64,000 nucleotides of DNA from assembly GCA_008694505.1 (NCBI GenBank), contig VZDJ01000219.1, positions 7,171,089 through 7,235,088 of the forward strand, in the 5' to 3' direction. Position 1 is the stretch's first letter. Each line of letters opens with the position of its first letter. The DNA is from Cyanoderma ruficeps. Taxonomy: Eukaryota > Chordata > Aves > Passeriformes > Timaliidae. The notes beneath the pieces were generated by a model. That model ran no database searches, was not told the DNA's origin, and was given only the letters and a program-made list of their open reading frames with translations. The position numbers and the translations under genes are program-made. Shown piece by piece: positions 60,859 through 64,000 of this stretch.

Positions 60859-63800
60859 ATCCTCAGCTGTACATAAGCATTTGGTCAAGAGCTCTGTAAT
60901 GACCTGCTGGGCTGATGCATCAGGGCACAGAACCCAGGGGGGAGATGAGTTCAGAGATGGGTTGGAAGGCAGCAGAAAGCTGTGCAGCCTCTAGCACGGG
61001 GACTGATAAAGCCAAGCTTTGGTTTGACAGGTTACAGCTGCAATTGCTTCTGGGGTGGGGAATGACAGGGCCTGTACAGGGAGCTAATCAAATAAACAGC
61101 ACGGGCATTTCACAGCAATAACTGATTCGATTTACTGATGTGTTTCAGGAAACTGAACTGAAAGGTTGAAATTATGGTGGCACTCATTATTGACTTTGGA
61201 ATTAACTTGCTGGGATGCAAAAAAATCACTCTGTAGGAAGTAAATTAAAACCCATGAATGAAATTAATTTCATTTGTACTACCTGACCAGTAGACTTTAT
61301 ATTCCATCAAGGTGTGATACAGTGTGTACTTAGAGGTCATTTTTCTCATGGTCATTTGAAGGAAGGGGAGCAGCAAGCAAAGACTGAAGAGCGGACATGT
61401 CAGAATTAATTTGAGCCATGGTGCTTTGGCTTTAAACAGTTATAGCCACAGGTCAATTCCAGCTCATAGGAACTTCTGCTGAGCCATAAAAATTCCAGGT
61501 ATGGAAATGAGGTGTTTGAATAACAGCAGGTGTGATTTTGTTATGAAAGTGTTCATGGCTGAGCAGAGCAAAGTGCCAAGATCCTGTGCCTGGGGGCTGC
61601 AGGTCCCTCTCATCACCGAGGGGCTCCCCAGGGCTGGGTCAGCAGAGCTGACCCTTAGACAGAGTGTTTCAGAGGTCACTTCCCCCCTTTCTTTCTGGGA
61701 TTTTATAAGGAACTTGCCTTTTTAAAGGAAAACCACCTACTTTATTCTGGGAGACAGACATCTATATGCTGGGGTGGGGATGAAACGTGATGTCAGATTT
61801 GCTGTTTCTCTTGGTGCATATTGTGCTATGGATCTGCTAAGGCAAACAGTGAGGCTTCTTATGAAATCCAATACAATCAACTTTGTGACAATTTCCTTTT
61901 TTTCTCCTCACTCCTTGCATGTCTCTCTGTCTCCTTTCAATACCCTGGCGGTTCTCCAGACTAGAAATTTGATGAAAGAGCAGGGATGTGTTATGAGCAT
62001 TGGCAAGGTTTCTCATCTTTGCTTCCTTGTTCTCTGCTTGCTTACCTTCACATGAGCAACGTTAAACTCTGTCTCTGATTGGGGTAATGAGGATGTGGTA
62101 TCCTGTCAGAAAAAGCAGATGCTATTCAAAGCTTCAAACCCTACAAGTATCTAACGAACAAAGAGCAGTAATAAGTGTGTCTTCAGACAGCTCTGAGGAG
62201 AAAAGCCCTGGATATCATTATCAGTTTCCAGTACTGAAATGGAATTATTGGACATGTCCCTTCTTCATTATAGGTTATGTCCTTTTATTTCTCAGGAATT
62301 AAAATGTCCCTTGGAATCTGAAATCTCTGCAAGCTGACTGCTCAGTGCTGTCAAACCTAGTAAAAGCCAAGACAGGTTTGTAAGCTCTTTTTGCCCTGGG
62401 ATTTATGGAAGGTAGACATGAGTAAGTCAAGTGCACTTGCTCCTTAGGGCAAGTGTATCAAACTCTTTCAGGTCTCGGCCTCTTATCCTCTGTTTCTGAC
62501 ATCTCACCCTTGACAGTTTTCTCTGCCAGATATGAGTTTGAGAAATAACTCAGGTGTGCAGAGAAGCAGAAATGTGCTGCTCCCTGCTTCCATGGAGTGA
62601 AAGGCAGCTCTTGTAGGTCATTTCCAGGTGGTGAAATGCAGGAATCCCCAGCTTTGCAACACTCCTAGAGAACACAAATGAGAACAGGAGTCACAGGCCA
62701 CCCTACCCCTCTGCAAATCAGCTGGAGGGTGAGTTCTTCCAGATTAACCCTTCACCTCTGCAGACTCAGGTCTCTCACAGAGCCTACAGAATTTAAATCT
62801 GAGCAGTGTGGAATAACTACCTACAACTGCCAACATCAGAACACTTCATGTAGGGGAACATTTTTAGCTGGAGCTCACTGCTCTCTGTCCAGGTGCATTC
62901 AGCAATTGGGTCAGCTGGGCTTGTGGCTGTACAGGTGGGCCAGTGTTGAGGGGCTGAGAGAAGACCTGGGGGATGATGAGTCAGTTTTGAAAAGCTGTCA
63001 TTTTCTTCCTGAAGCTCAGAAGTGGATACTCTCTTTCTTTAGCAGGGATGGATGTCATAGCTGTGCCAAGGAGACAGCCCTGGGTAATCAGAGTGTGGGG
63101 AAAGTCTGTGTTAAGGAACTTTCCCTCAGGTGAGCTAGGGATTGCTGAGCAGGGAGGGCTCTGCACTCTGCCAGGCTGTCACAGGCAGACCAAGCCTTTT
63201 CTTCTTAGCTCAGTTTAAATAAAGCTTCAACATCATTTCAGCCCCTCTTTAGATATCAGAGACACTGTCCAGCAGAAAACAAAAACTGCCCATGCCTGAG
63301 CAGTGAGCTCCCTTGCATAAACTCCAACAAGGATGGCTGATTGTCTCAGTATTTGGGTGTTTTCTAGTCTCTCATTTGGACTTTCTGATCCCCAAGAAGA
63401 GTTGTTCCTGCTGCAGCCATTCCATAGCTTCTCTCCTTGGCTGTCCATTTGCACAAACATTGCAGAGGCTTTTTCTCTCTGGGATAGCAACATCTTTGTC
63501 ACACATCATTCCTTTGAGGAAGAAGAAGCAAAGCATAAAGGCTAAAAGGCATAAAAAAGTGAATTATGGTCAGGATTTTATTTAGAGATAAGACAGCTAT
63601 TTGGATTTTGTTTGGTGAGCTTATTGAAAAATGTTCATGGTTAATTAATGCCAGTGACAACAAAAAATTGGTCCAAGCATCACAGTGACAGAAATTACAG
63701 ATGAGCTTTCTAAGAATATAGAGCTTCAATTTTATTAATAGAAGACAAGATTGACTTTTTGATAAATGACAGAGAAATTAGGATAGACTTAAAGACTAGT

Positions 63801-64000
63801 TGTACTCTCTAGGTATGATTCATGTTAAAAGGGAACAAAAAAACCCCAAATTACTCTATTTTCATGTTTCTCTTGATCTTCTTGTCCCTTAAATACCCCG
63901 TTCCTCCAAACCTGGGCAGCTTTAACCTTTCTAATTCACAATCTCAGCAAGCCTTGCCCTCGAAAGTTACCAAGAGGAATGTCACATGATGTATCTGAGA
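60859..64000. other. Unique sequence to the window end, no gene recognised
   Basis: No transposon or domain-bearing frame was identified. The longest frame (151 codons, plus, 62678-63133) has no recognisable motif and no splice or promoter support. Confidence 0.5.

Noticed and set aside
62678..63133. 151-codon plus-strand frame
   Set aside because: Unrecognised and low in coding-like patterning. Treated as chance.
1..64000. Search for a novel operon-like or defence-type system, CRISPR array, tRNA or rRNA
   Set aside because: Nothing of the kind is present. The window is animal noncoding DNA with transposon remnants.

Overview
This is 64 kb of vertebrate, almost certainly bird, nuclear DNA: AT-rich, without prokaryotic gene structure, and with no intact gene recognised. 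The main evidence for a bird is at least nine truncated copies of the CR1 retrotransposon that keep the typical avian 3' end (a 'cttccaacc' block followed by ATTCTRTG-type 8-mers). Several are of the 'ctgcccatggcaggg' type, which I associate with songbirds and other neoavians; that placement is inference. No CpG island, tRNA, rRNA or CRISPR array was found. The layout suits a gene desert or a large intron.

Layout. 1-8 kb is AT-rich unique sequence with one perfect 15-bp hairpin. 8.0-9.2 kb (minus strand) holds a solo-LTR-like repeat and, just beyond it, two phase-compatible candidate exons. Their combined reading resembles the end of a SEA domain, as found in type II transmembrane serine proteases. 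This is the only coding-like signal I take seriously, and it is unproven. 9-16 kb is mostly unique, with a (GGGAA)8 microsatellite. 16.9-20.1 kb is a CR1 cluster, including two copies of one type in inverted orientation. 20-46 kb is largely unique, has only two CR1 fragments, and contains several AT-rich blocks that look like conserved noncoding elements, mainly at 24 kb and 34-41 kb. 46-61 kb is richer in repeats: five recognisable CR1s, one older CR1/L3-like relic, the 3' end of an endogenous retrovirus with its LTR (54.2-54.9 kb), and a second LTR (56.65-56.96 kb) related to the one at 8 kb. The last 3 kb shows nothing identifiable.

No genes can be shown to work together here. If the sequence has a function, it is most likely long-range regulation by the unique AT-rich blocks, with transposon remnants as passengers. 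The question most worth settling is whether the 8.3-9.2 kb exon pair belongs to a real gene, a lost gene or neither.
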